A program made the position numbers and the translations under genes. Shown in pieces: positions 1 to 10,626 of a stretch of 64,000 bases of DNA. The notes under the pieces were generated by a model. That model did no database searches and had not been told where the DNA came from. It saw only the letters and a program-made list of their open reading frames with translations. Origin of the DNA: Mya arenaria (lineage: Eukaryota > Mollusca > Bivalvia > Myida > Myidae); assembly GCF_026914265.1 (NCBI RefSeq), contig NC_069124.1, positions 21,204,592 through 21,268,591 on the forward strand, given 5' to 3'. Positions within the stretch are counted from its first letter, which is position 1; each line of letters opens with the position of its first letter.

Positions 1-227
1 GCTCCTTCAGATCATTTAGAGTGTCTACCTTGAGTGAGTCATAGTAACGTTCTACAACAGGCACCACACACTTGTTTTGAACTCTATAGAAGCTGACACT
101 ACTTGAAAACTGCAGGCCCCAAAACTGGCTGAACAAGCCAATTTTTGAAAAGTTGTTTCCTGAAAGGTATACTGATGCCAATGCCTGGAAATTAACAGCA
201 CAGATACCATTCGGTAGCATTGGCGAA
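1..227 (-). CDS. Gene 1 exon 6 (partial)
   Basis: With the acceptor GTGCAG at 228-230, the frame reads CSPMLPNGICAVNFQALASV, then YLSGNNFSKIGLFSQFWGLQ and VVPVVERYYDSLK, without a stop to the window edge. An alternative AG nine bases earlier in transcript order would create a stop, which decides the start. Confidence 0.7.
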
Positions 228-3200
228 CTGCACTATCTGTACACCATATGATCATTTCCGCAAACCTGAAATAGTCATTGGCATATTATTACACAAACCT
301 TTCTTTTCTTCCTATGATGGTTAATTATCAAGTAGGTTCAACAGTTAGCAAATAGCAAATTCTCTAACTTTGGTGAATTCATACTGAAATAAGAAGATTC
401 CAAAATGCTGACAACAGAGAAAAAGAGGTATACAATGTCATGTACTGAGGAAAAAAAACTTTATACTGATTGACAAGCTATTTTTATCATAAGTACCATG
501 ATGTTATGACTGCAGAGCCAATAGATTTTGTTTTGTATGAAACAGCTGCCTGGCATCTAGGGCACCTTTTCACTGGAATTTTGTCGAGCAGTTGAAGTAG
601 ACAGTTTTCAGTTATCTCAAATTTCCTCTCTTTCATAGAGTCTGCATTCACTTGTTTCATGTGTTTCACATTAGATCTACCAATATTAACATCCAAATCT
701 TCCTCTTGAAGTTCATTTTGGATATGACCATTTGGCTGTGTGATATCAAATACATCCTCTTCTCTACCACATATGTCAGTATCCATTGTCCTATAGTCTG
801 GATCTGGATCTCTGTACATGTACAAAATAAACATAACTTTAAAATTATCAAAAATCACAAACTAACGAGGGCATTGCAATATTACCATGTGTGACAATTC
901 AATAGCCACAGTTTGGAATATCATTTTCATGAGCAACTCAAAGAGATCAGCTACTAGTCATGACTAATACATAAAGTAGATAAGCCATAATACTCTATCT
1001 AGGTAATTAAAAAATAGTGTTTTTAAAATTTGCATCATGTACCAATGAAAGAGTTTTGTGAACATGGAAGAGTACAGGTATGGCATTTCTACTGATAAAA
1101 CAATGCTCACTTGTGTATAGTTTACATTATGATGCAAGTAATCCAAGTTTGTTTTCAACTCTTTTAAATTCTTTAGTTTATTGTGCATATGACTATAGTT
1201 CTAAATTTGTATGTCCTATAAATTATATATGCTTTTTTGTTTGACATCTACAATCAATAGAATCTGAATGAAGCTCAATTACTAACATAGAAATCAATTC
1301 AATAGCTAGCACTGTGGTAATGCAAAGAAGTGTAGTAGGTTCTTTTTTAGATTTCTCTATAGACGAGCAAATACAGGACAGTCATTTGTTTATTTTGAAT
1401 ATGTTTGTTTATGTTTCATTTAAAATTTGAAATGTTAGAAATGTTAGAATTGGAAATAACAGTTGGATATTTCATGAGCCTAGTACAACTTTGTAATTGT
1501 TGAAGTCATATGCACACACAAGCTGTGATTATCTATTTGCACATTGTACATGCAGTCCTCAGATGTTTGTCACAAAATTAACAAATATGTATGTTTTACA
1601 GCCAATCAAACTCATTGAAATACAAGACCATTTCCAATCAAAGAATCATATTTGTAATCAACCTGTTGGCCTTGTCGGCTGTCATATTGAGTGATACATA
1701 CATAATTGACAAATCAAAGTCTTCTTCTACTTGGTATGTTGGATCTTCTGGGTAATAATCAGGATCATAAAAGTCATCAAGATCAGTTGATGACATCTCA
1801 ATTTCTGTCCTGAAAATGTTTATATTAAATCTATGAAATTAATATATTTGTTAATTATTAAAAGATTTACATGCAAGGATCTTGAATAATGCATTATATG
1901 AAATAATCACGTACGAGCAAAACAATCGTAATATTTAATCAGACTTTAATCAAAAAGTAACAAGAGTTGTCACAGAGACAGCTCGTAGACCTTCCAATCG
2001 TTTTAAGTTAAAGGATTAGGAGCTTTAATGAAACGTTCAAATACCACTGTAAAATTTAATTACATGCAAAATCTAAACAGTTAAAAGATGAGGGGGCAAA
2101 ATTTGCACTATATACACCATGATAGAGTTATCATACTTGATAGTTAAAGTAGACAGTAGAACAACCGCCCTACCCAATTGTGCCCTTTGCCCCCCCCCCC
2201 CTGTAAGGAATTCCTTGATCCGCAATATGTTTCATTTCATCCTGTCTTAAATGCATATACTAATTTACATCTATCTTTGTTGTCCACATGTGTTGGATCA
2301 CTGTTTTATCTGTTTTAAATAAGTTTATACATTGAAATAATACCTGATTTTGAAGTTCCATTCTCTTTTGCTGGATTAAAACACTAACCATGAGCATACA
2401 ACTTCTAAATTTAGCATTCTTACCTTTTAGCTGTTGCCTTCCCTGGATTTCCAGTTACTTCCATCAACCTCCTTTTCATGCCAGCTGTACCAGGATTTCT
2501 GTGAATAGCAAAAATACAATAGTAACTAATTTGTCAAAATCCTGAAATTATATAGGAAGCTCTTTTTAGTAGAAGTTTCATTTCATGTCACTGGAAATGA
2601 TTACATGCTTTTGGAAATTGGTGTGCATCCATCAAATAGGTAATATGATTATAAGATTAAAGCTGCACTCTCACCTGAAATTGACTGTTTTGACATTTGT
2701 AAATAACATATTGTGTCAGAATTGTCTGATTTTGATTTCAATTATTACAATTAGAAATAGCAAAAAATAGATCTCAATTTCATTAACTGTTTTGGGTGTA
2801 CTTCTAAAGCCTTTGGATATTTAAACTTTAAAACTAATTGAGGTAGTTTTACATTTTACATTACTTAGGAATTATTTCATTATCTCAAGCATTCAATTCT
2901 CAAAGAGGACACATCACTCTCTCTTACAAGCCTAGCTTCATCCCTTATTTTGTATCTAATTTGTAACAATGTATTCATTTCCACATATAATTACTTACAG
3001 CTCAAATCCTTCATTGCTGCTAACTTCTGAAACTGATGATACCCCAGGATCATATTGTGTGATTGGTACACTTTTGGTTGCTGGTGTAGAAACCACTGGA
3101 ATAGTGCCGATTGGCCCAGGTGTGTCAGGCTTTGGTTCCAGTACTGCAGCCGACTTCATATTTAAATAGCTGTCATTATGAATACAAGTTTATGTTGAGA

Positions 3201-4163
3201 AAAATTCTCATGCACTCTTCTGCAGTATATCTGGACAGTGTTTTTGCTGTTGTTGTTGTTTTCAACACCTTTGACATCTGAATTTGGAATAAAAGAATGT
3301 TTTGACTGATTGTATGCACAAACTTTAGGTAAAATTTAGGTTTTATACATATTGTGTTGGCTGCACTCTCACACGGTTACCATTTGACATTTTCTTCATT
3401 TCTTGTCTTTATTTTTTTCTGCAGTTTTTTGTTAGCAGTCTTATATCACCGGTTTGCTGATATTTACGTTAAATTGGCTTTTCCAAGACAAAACTTGTCA
3501 AAACGTTCAATCGGTGAGAGTGCAGCTTTAAGAAATACATTGTTTTTTGTTTTGTTTTTATCTGTGAGAGTACAGCTTTAAGAAATATATATATATAATT
3601 TTTTTTTACTTTGAAACACAACTCTTGTGAGAAATAGACAACTTATGGCAAAGGATATCAGACTTCACAAGGCATTCTCTTGCACTCAAAAAATCACAGC
3701 TATCTGCAACTATACTGGGTAGGACAAAGTTCCTGACTGCAGTTTTTTAGTCAAGTATCACTATGAATAAGAGTCAGTACTTATAACTTACCAGTAGTCT
3801 TTGTAATTATTTTGTTTTTGCCTGCGACATTTTTCCACACTGTGCATGTCGATTATAATTCGTTTTTTTTTCCTTTAGTAATGTTTTTGTTTGTTTTGAT
3901 AATAAGCGAAAGCATATGCTATCAAATAACAATGGAAATGCTTAAATTGTAACTTTGAAATGCTCCCTAAAATGTAAACTCACGTATCTATTAGCGTTCT
4001 TGCTACAACATCGTCTTTATGACAGCCGAAAATTGTGTTCAGTTCATTCCACCTTTCAATTTCAGCTCCAATATTCACTGTCTTAGCTTTGTGTCTTTGC
4101 TGCCGACTTATATTTGTTCTTTTTTATTTCACTGTCAGTTTTCTTTCGTTTCCGCTTCGCCAT
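1..4163 (-). CDS. Unrecognised multi-exon gene with CxxC motif, 3' end outside window
   Basis: Six exons (3984-4163, 2999-3169, 2424-2498, 1702-1809, 497-811, 1-227) join in one frame with GT-AG sites, except for one break inside exon 1. The protein has a basic N-terminus (MAKRKRKKTDSE), a segment resembling a small helical domain (IERWNELN, VVARTLID), a long proline/threonine/serine and acid-rich linker, a KRCPRCQAAV zinc-ribbon-like pair, and then LASVYLSGNNFSKIGLFSQF. From memory it resembles a family of uncharacterised proteins expanded in aquatic invertebrates, possibly transposase-derived; I cannot name it. The rest of the protein lies left of position 1. Confidence 0.72.
228..496. other. 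Intron of gene 1
   Basis: AT-rich intron sequence between exons 5 and 6. I see no other feature in it. Confidence 0.6.
497..811 (-). CDS. Gene 1 exon 5, CxxC zinc-ribbon-like
   Basis: This 315-nt exon begins DPDPDYRTMDTDICGREED and contains the helix ENCLLQLLDKIPVKRCPRC, giving a CPRC pair, and VITSW before a GTACTT donor. The next exon supplies a further cysteine directly after W. The half zinc-ribbon arrangement suggests metal binding. Confidence 0.72.
812..1701. other. Intron of gene 1
   Basis: AT-rich non-coding sequence between exons 4 and 5. No repeat or coding signal was found. Confidence 0.6.
1702..1809 (-). CDS. Gene 1 exon 4, acidic
   Basis: This 108-nt exon from TTCAG to GTATGT encodes SSTDLDDFYDPDYYPEDPTY followed by QVEEDFDLSI. 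It is very acidic and tyrosine-rich. Confidence 0.72.
2424..2498 (-). CDS. Gene 1 exon 3
   Basis: This 75-nt exon from CACAG to GTAAGA encodes NPGTAGMKRRLMEVTGNPGK and ATAKR, a basic stretch. Phase matches both neighbours. Confidence 0.72.
2655..2735 (+). mobile_element. Left end of TTAA-flanked miniature element
   Basis: TTAA is followed directly by AGCTGCACTCTCAC and then a stretch with GACTGTTTTGACA. The same terminus, in inverted form followed by TTAA, occurs at 3514-3533 and 4390-4405. The inverted termini with TTAA flanks suggest a piggyBac-type miniature element. It lies in intron 2 of gene 1. Confidence 0.6.
2999..3169 (-). CDS. Gene 1 exon 2, P/T/S-rich linker
   Basis: This 171-nt exon runs from a GACAG acceptor to a GTAAGT donor. 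It encodes YLNMKSAAVLEPKPDTPGP, then a PVVSTPATKSVPIT-type linker and SSVSEVSSNEGFEL. It looks disordered. Confidence 0.72.
3359..3533. mobile_element. Complete miniature inverted-repeat element (TTAA type)
   Basis: CTGCACTCTCAC at 3361-3372 and its exact reverse complement GTGAGAGTGCAG at 3514-3525 bound about 165 bp. The right end is followed by CTTTAA. The interior contains TTGTTAGCAGTCTTATATCA, which recurs in the copies near 4.35 kb and 14.46 kb. A partial third end (GTGAGAGTACAGCTTTAA) follows at 3563. Confidence 0.7.
3984..4163 (-). CDS. Gene 1 exon 1, with frame break in an A run
   Basis: The ATG is at 4163-4161. From it the frame reads MAKRKRKKTDSEIKKNK and hits a stop at the TAA after AAAGACACAAAGC. 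The conserved-looking continuation (RQQRHKAKTVNIGAE, IERWNEL, VVARTLID) is in the next frame and is the one that splices correctly via GTGAGT. The switch point is a six-T run at 4120-4125 on the plus strand; one base fewer would join both parts. It is either a real frameshift or a sequencing or assembly error. Confidence 0.6.
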
Positions 4164-4256
4164 TTTCGAAGTTATGCAGTCATATGTCGGTCACATGCTA
4201 TAACCACGTGATCGCGAACGTTATTTATATCCACGATTTAAATAGACGATTGCGCT

Positions 4257-4409
4257 TTCTTAAACCGTTAGTAACGGGTTAAGGAAAATGGGCAATTAAA
4301 GTGTTTTTTTAGGTTATTTAGGACCGGACACTTGTTCAGCAATCTTATCTCATTGGGTTAAAACAATGTTTTTGTCAATTGGCCTATATGTGAGAGTGCA
4401 GCTTTAATG
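4257..4409. mobile_element. Right-half copy of the TTAA miniature element
   Basis: The segment contains CAGCAATCTTATCTCATTGG and ends GTGAGAGTGCAGCTTTAA, matching the right half of the element at 3359-3533. It sits between gene 1's start codon and the plus-strand remnant. Confidence 0.6.
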
Positions 4410-4415
4410 GTTTAA

Positions 4416-4449
4416 AGTTTATAGCACGGAAAGTGTCATAGACGTCCGA
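4416..4449 (+). repeat. 34-bp direct repeat, copy 1
   Basis: The 34 bases starting AGTTTATAGCACGG and ending GACGTCCGA are identical to 6941-6974. In copy 2 they can be read as part of a coding remnant (VYSTESVIDV), so copy 1 looks like a displaced fragment. Confidence 0.85.
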
Positions 4450-4571
4450 ACCCACAAAAAAATGTGAGTTCAAATGATCAATGTGGAACTATCGCCGATA
4501 CTCGACTCATTCCACAAAGGACAGAACAATAGGCGGAATGAAGACGACTGGCACGGGTAACAGAAATTACA

Positions 4572-4760
4572 TTGTATTCTGTGCTGGGTTTTGATGGATT
4601 AGGAAAGCAACGAAACCATTTTGACAGAGAAATTTGTCAGATTGCCGATAACGAGCCATCTTCTCAGGCCAAAGCAAATATGGAACATGGTACACTTAAC
4701 GAAATCGACGCCGTTTCAACACTCCTTGGTAGAAGTTTTGCCAGTACTGGAACCGACTGA
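4572..4760 (+). CDS. Short unrecognised reading frame
   Basis: A 62-codon frame begins MYSVLGFDGLGKQ and contains FDREICQIADNEPSSQAKAN. Its composition is protein-like and it lies 190 bp before the larger remnant at 4950. It may be an upstream piece of that remnant. I do not recognise it. Confidence 0.25.
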   Translation: MYSVLGFDGLGKQRNHFDREICQIADNEPSSQAKANMEHGTLNEIDAVSTLLGRSFASTGTD

Positions 4761-4949
4761 TTTTGTGTGAAGAAGGTTAAGTCAAAGTTCAGTTCGACGA
4801 GCATACTGTTTTTTTGCAGTCTCCCCGGATGGTAGCTTGCGGATAGACAAAACACTTAACTCAACTCGCATTGCGATTGAGCGATTAAAATAAAGTGTCC
4901 AGTAACCAAAATACATGAAGAGTTTCCATCGCGCTATTATTTACGGTGT

Positions 4950-6275
4950 GTGTCTGAAATAGATGTTTTGAACGCACAATACCTGTTGTTTGTAAGTTTG
5001 ACAGAAACTAAAACAAAAGTCTACAAATTAAACAGAGATGGAGACATCTTCAAGAAATCTATGAAGTTGGCGTTGTCGTTGTATGGTAATGACAAACCCA
5101 AACGACCTACCAAACTGTCTGATGAACAGAAATCTCTTAAGCAGGAAATAACGGAGGCCAGTAAGAAAGTCCATGCTCTCGGTCGATTTGTTTCTTGCAA
5201 GGCATGTACAGTCTCTGTTGCAGAGCGTGAAACACACTCACTATCCAGGGAACATTTTAACAATCTCCTTGGTGATATGTACCAACTCGAGATATCATTA
5301 TACGAGTTAAAACGAGAAAAGGCATCGGAAGCGGTCGTGTTCTTGGTAGCTGATTTAGATCGTAGCTGGGAATCTGACAACATTCGGGCCGGTCTTGTAG
5401 CATGGTTTTCGAAGGGATATAGCCTGACGGTGGAAACTATGAAACGAATTGCAGTGTTTGTTTATACCGAATGCCACAGTAAAGCTATACATGCCCCATA
5501 TGTTTCCTTTGATGGGCAGTGGCACAACATAGTCACACGGACGACTGCAAATAAGCCGCTTGCGGTTCATCAACTTCAAAAGGATGTGTGGAAGGCTGTA
5601 GAAAACTTAAGTAGAAAACAGATTTTGTCCAACATAAGGGAATAAACAAGCACCCACGTTGGAACACTGAAGCCATCTGTGATTGCGAAACAACGATACC
5701 TAGAAATGAACTTGTTGCAACAAACTTCGGTAACCGTCTACCAAAATTACCAAAGAATCTACCAAAGCCTGTTTCTGATAATAACGACGAAACTGAGGTT
5801 ACGGGGGAAACCATCACATTAGCAGACGTAATGCCTGATCCAGTTCAGAACACATGTGACCTGAATTCAAACGTTCTATCAATGACTGGGGTTGAAGGGA
5901 ATCTGGAAATTGAAGCTTATGCTGGGAATGTAAATAAAACGGAATGGGCTTTAGAATTGAGGGATAAACAAAAGGAAAGTTGATTTTGAACAGACAGCAA
6001 ACACGGAAGACGATAACCATCAGACAGAGAATTGTGGAACTTTGCAATTGCCCCTCTCGGACACGACAAATCAGACTTACACAGAAAACCCTCATAACCT
6101 AGAAGCTTTACCAAAATTGTTACAAATGAAAGATTTCGTGTGTATTTTAAGCTTATTGAGAACAACAGAAAATTGTAACAAGACAGGTAAATGGGACAAT
6201 ATCCTGGCAGATAAGTTTGGGCAATATTTCGAGTCAAGGCAAAGTCTTGCATCTCTGACACGTAAAGACGTCTGA
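4950..6275 (+). pseudogene. Broken intronless coding remnant, unrecognised family
   Basis: Three successive open segments in different frames read as one protein: 4950-5645, about 5645-5982 and about 5984-6275. The first has coiled-coil-like and domain-like content (KKVHALGRFVSCKACTVSV, EAVVFLVADLDRSW, VSFDGQWHNIVTRTTANKP). The second is acidic (LPKLPKNLPKPVSDNNDE). The third contains NKTGKWDNILADKFGQYF. The first break (near 5643) looks like a lost base and the second (near 5983) like a gained T. Codon use looks real in all three. No domain is recognised. The lack of introns, frame breaks and repeat surroundings suggest a dead mobile element or retrocopy. Confidence 0.6.
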
Positions 6276-6360
6276 CACGAATGCTGTCAAAATAAGAGAG
6301 AGATCACATGTATTAATCATTCCTGGAGAACTGCCACGTGTTATGACAAAAAAAACAAGA

Positions 6361-7107
6361 AATCTAAAATTTACCAACCTGTGTTCTTGTCAGAGATGGC
6401 CACTCAAGTCATAGCAAAATCCAAAAGGAACATTTGAATGTAATTCAAGCTGAATGAGTGGCCTAACGCATACGCTGAGTGGCATATGACAATGACAGAT
6501 ATTATGATTGACGGAATGGAATACGAGTGGTTTTATCATCCCAAATTCAGCGTAGAGAGTTAACAGTTTGAGGTTCGATGCATTGATTCTACTTATTTGT
6601 TAACTCGTGCAAGACGAATGGGTTGTTTTGGGGTTTAGACGGATTTTCCAATGAAGCGTGGCTTAGAGTCGCTAAATCGAAGAAGACATTACTAACGCAG
6701 ATAATGATAACCGATGCCATCGATCCAATGTCAGCTGCAATGGCCAAAATGCATTTTTCAGTGCAAGTTGAATTGGGAATCTGATTGAAAGGGGTGGCGG
6801 GTCTGACTGGAGAAAAGGTAAATACGCGTTTGCCTTGAGTGCGATCATTGCTTTTCCGTTTTATATTTACACCTTTATGAATGAAGCTGTTCTTGTCAGT
6901 GACGAAATTAATATAAATGCATTGCGTCTCTTAATGGTCAAGTTTATAGCACGGAAAGTGTCATAGACGTCCGACACAAAATATGGCCCATACAGCTTTG
7001 GGAGGGAATTATAGCCAGTATTGACTCAAAGTGGTTGCAGTATGCCATGACGAAATCGAACGTATAACTAGTGTTCATACAGAAGCATGATAGGAGAAAC
7101 GTTATTT
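6361..7107 (+). pseudogene. Heavily decayed continuation of the coding remnant
   Basis: Protein-like stretches continue in shifting frames with many stops, for example EWHMTMTDIMIDGMEYEWFY near 6480, MITDAIDPMSAAMAKMHF near 6700 and VYSTESVIDVRHKIWP near 6943. Same strand and order suggest the 3' part of the same dead gene. Confidence 0.4.
6941..6974 (+). repeat. 34-bp direct repeat, copy 2
   Basis: Identical to 4416-4449, 2525 bp away, and inside the decayed coding continuation. Confidence 0.85.
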
Positions 7108-8096
7108 TTGGAGGTTTCCTTGCACGGCAAGAGAGGGCAAGGAACCCTCACAGCAACGGAGTTCGGCATGCATATCGGCAACACGATTGAACAAATTCAG
7201 ACGAGATGAAATCCTGACAGGTAATTTATCTTATGTTTGCATCTTATTTTAGTATGCCATGTCTAAGAGATTTTCACTGAAAATATTGTCTCGCTTTGAT
7301 AATACTTATATGTTTTGTGCAACTGCAATGAATATATTTGACAGTACTTAACACATATTTATACTAGTGTGCCATCCTTTCATCGCTGTATTCGTAAACG
7401 GTAAAACTTTCTAAAGCCAGCCATTAGACTAATAATGCCCTTTCGGATGTTTCATTTTGATAAAAAATATAAGTCATACCATAACAGCACATTTAAATTA
7501 CCATAATATAATCCCTTTTTTGAATTATACTGAATATACATTTTGGATGACCGTCAAATAGGTGTCCCATAAGCCCACTTTACCGAGGGAAAAGGAGTAT
7601 AGGATCCATTTTTACCTTTTATTCAAGGATCTTTCAGCTACTGTACAAGTAAAAAGGTGGTGAATGAGATGGTTGACAAGGCAGATAAAGAGCACGAGAA
7701 CTCGTTCAACAACAAATCAAATTGTGGAAAGACGAAACCATCAAACATTATCACAAAGTAATGACATGAGTGTCATCTTGCATTTTTCAATTACTTATTA
7801 AAATCAGTTGAAGGTATACCATTGTAATAAGCATTGCAAATTCACAATGCCGTTGTCGTTATTGGCACCTGTAACATCCAATAAGATTGTACTCAATCAG
7901 AAAACAGCTCCTAAGTGTATATACATTAAACTTTGCTCTTATGGTAATGCTCACACGTTACCAAAACTGCGCTTTATTATACGCAGTACTCGTAGTATTG
8001 TTTTATGATACTTGTGTTCATATATATGTTTATGTTCACCACAAATGCTACAATTCACATCTGCGTGACCCGATAAACCGTCATATCGTAGGCAGA

Positions 8097-8265
8097 AACC
8101 ATCATTTTGACACAACAAAGCTGGCAAGAATATCTGGATTTAAAACGTTTGGGACGATTTCCACTGAAAGGAACTCCCTTCAAAAGGTTGCACTTGGTGT
8201 CCGATGGGAGAGGGCACGGTGTAACCAGGCTAAGCTGCTGCCAACTTCAACAAATGGGAATTGAT
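8097..8265 (+). pseudogene. Possible final coding piece of the remnant
   Basis: An open stretch reads QQSWQEYLDLKRLGRFPLKG and GVTRLSCCQLQQMGID to a TAA. It has protein-like composition and the same strand, 1 kb after the decayed block. The intervening 7.2-8.1 kb is AT-rich with no clear coding. Confidence 0.25.
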
Positions 8266-8330
8266 TAACGTAACAGGCTAAACTTATACTAATAACAAAA
8301 TCTACTTTGAAATACGTCACTTCTATCTCT

Positions 8331-8825
8331 TAAAGAAACTGTGCACCAGATAATCAAGTTGCAAGTAAAAAGAAAATTGTCTAAAACTGACATAAACTTG
8401 GTATTAATATGTACAATGCATTGAACTTTACTAATTAAAGTACCACATAGTTTAAATTTATTTAAGTTTAGCAGTTATTTCGTATTTTTCCATTAAAAAG
8501 ATTACTGGGTATGTCTACTTAGTAGATTGTTTCCTTATGCGTGATTGGCTAGTCGATGTTATCACGTGATATTACCAAGTTAGGTATATAGCTTAAATAT
8601 ACCGATCGTTTAGAGTAAGCCTTCGTAGCGTAGTGGATACAGCACTCGTAGGCAATTTAGGCGACACGGGTCCGAACCCGTTATCCGAAACAATTTGTTT
8701 TACATTTTGTTACTTTTTTTACAATTATGACATCAAAGCGTAACACATTATATTAAATAATTGTCCTAAGATTCGTTACAGAAAAAAACTTTTTGTTGGT
8801 GCTAATCTTGTGTACAGTCCCTTTA
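8331..8825 (+). mobile_element. tRNA-like element with inverted termini, full copy
   Basis: The ends are inverted: TAAAGAAACTGTGCACCAGA at 8331 and, on the other strand, TAAAGGGACTGTACACAAGA ending at 8825. The middle (8619-8690) carries pol III box A-like TAGCGTAGTGG and box B-like GGGTCCGAACCC. Partial copies lie at 16.5 kb and, inverted, at 38.3 kb. It is a SINE-like tRNA module inside an inverted-repeat element. Confidence 0.65.
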
Positions 8826-10496
8826 AATGGTAATAAAAATGTATTTGCCCTTATTTTTTCAACTTTTAATCAAAGAAAATAATTGTTTGTATGTTTGTCT
8901 TGATACTAGCATTATAAATAACATATATAATCTTTTTCACCTGACACTACGGTACATTTTAGTTAGAAACAATACCATTAGAGCTATGCACACACAGGGT
9001 TTCATTCTGTAGCATAAAATCAAACGCATATGAAGTTGTGAACATTTAAACGGTTTTTATACTGTATTATAATTATGTAATATACATGGTGTTTTTGTTA
9101 CGAACATAATTATGGTAATACCATACTATTTATTACGTATGCGCCAGATCTACTGTTCTACTACTTATTTGCTTCGCAGTATTTAACAATAAATGTCCAT
9201 GTATTTATTTTCTGTAAACAGAGTATATGAATATAGCCACTTGCTATATGCAGTGCATAGTTCGATTTTGTGACTACAAATATAACTACAATTTACACTC
9301 ACCGGTAGCATTTTTCATTGATATGTTTGCCATCACTGAAATGTTACATTAAAAATTGTCTGTAAGATTTATACAATTGAAATTGCCTGAACTGTAATAG
9401 TGAGAATTAGAATCAATGTATAATATGTTAGTTTTACATTTTCATTGAAGATATCGTTGTCGCTGTGTTATCACGTGTATGTAAGACATTCGAAACCGTC
9501 AAATAGTTAACGTAGGATGTCTTCTTTTAACACCACAAGAATATTAGTGTCAATGCTTGTTGATACATTCAGTTTGTGTTAACCGACGACTAGGTGAATA
9601 CAAAGAAACTATTATGTATTCATTTTGATTTTATTCATTTATATTCATTGGTGTAAACACTTATAATCGAAGACAAATTATCAAAATTATATAAAGTCAA
9701 ATTCATAGTTGCACATTGACAGGTCATGGCACAACACTTTTCTAGTGGGAAATTGAAAATGAGATCAAATCACAGGATGAAAATAACAATATACATACAA
9801 TGAACTAATGTCAACATGCTTAAACACACTTTGAGTAATATTATTGAATATTTTCGACATTATCAAAAAAGGCTTGAACTTAAGTTAAAACAATCACGCA
9901 CAATATCGGTCAAAGAGCGGTCGCAAAGCAGTTTGATTCGGCGTATTGTATATGAATGAAAATGAACATGAATCTTTAATTTAAATGAAACAAAGAATTC
10001 AAAAAGCATTAACTTTTACATGAAAATGTTGCTATTAAAACGTATTTTGATATTGATAGGCATTGGTCTGATGGATATTTGTAACTGGTTCGATATTGTT
10101 TGTTATGAAAACAGTAATAAAAAGGAAGCAAAGTAAATACAAACAATCTTCTCAATATTTAGTTAATATAGAAACAGTTAAGACATGTTTAGTCATAGCG
10201 TGTACATAGCCTAGATAGTTTAAGCAACGACAAGTACCTAACTTATAAGGAACAACATCATGTGTTCTTGCCATATTCTTACAATGTTGTTATCTTTGAA
10301 AGTAACACAATATGTTTACCTTAATAGCATCGGTTACCAAATAAACGTAAGTGCGTTTGAAATATTAGACATATAGTTTTACTCACTTCGCTCAAACATC
10401 GAACCTATATAATGCATGAGTTATGACATGAGCGTTATTGCGATGGTTTTACCATGGTGCACTTCGCTTTGAGTTAAACCCTGGCGTTAGACGTAG
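8826..10496. other. AT-rich intergenic region
   Basis: I see no coding, RNA or clear repeat signal in this stretch. Confidence 0.5.
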
Positions 10497-10626
10497 GATT
10501 TATTACATATGCAAACGTATTTCTTATCATCATTGTGAAGAAAAAAGTGGTCTATAAGCGCTGGCTGAAGTCTAAAATTCTTATCACAATCGTTACATTT
10601 CAACGTGAATGAATAGTGATCTGATC
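10497..10626 (-). CDS. Isolated C2H2 zinc-finger exon
   Basis: After a TATTTTAG acceptor the frame reads SDHYSFTLKCNDCDKNF, then RLQPALIDHFFLH, then KKYVCICNKSYV and a TAA stop at 10497. CNDC, twelve residues, H, three residues, H is an exact C-x2-C-x12-H-x3-H finger. A second finger starts (CIC) but is cut off by the stop. No partner exon was found between here and 18 kb, so it may be a terminal exon with distant partners or a relic. Confidence 0.45.

Noticed and set aside
4950..5645. Horizontally acquired bacterial gene
   Set aside because: It lacks introns, but frame breaks and repeat surroundings fit a dead eukaryotic element or retrocopy. No bacterial family was recognised.
8619..8690. 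Functional tRNA gene
   Set aside because: Box A and B-like words are present, but the arms do not pair into a clean cloverleaf, and the segment is embedded in a repeated element with diverged copies.
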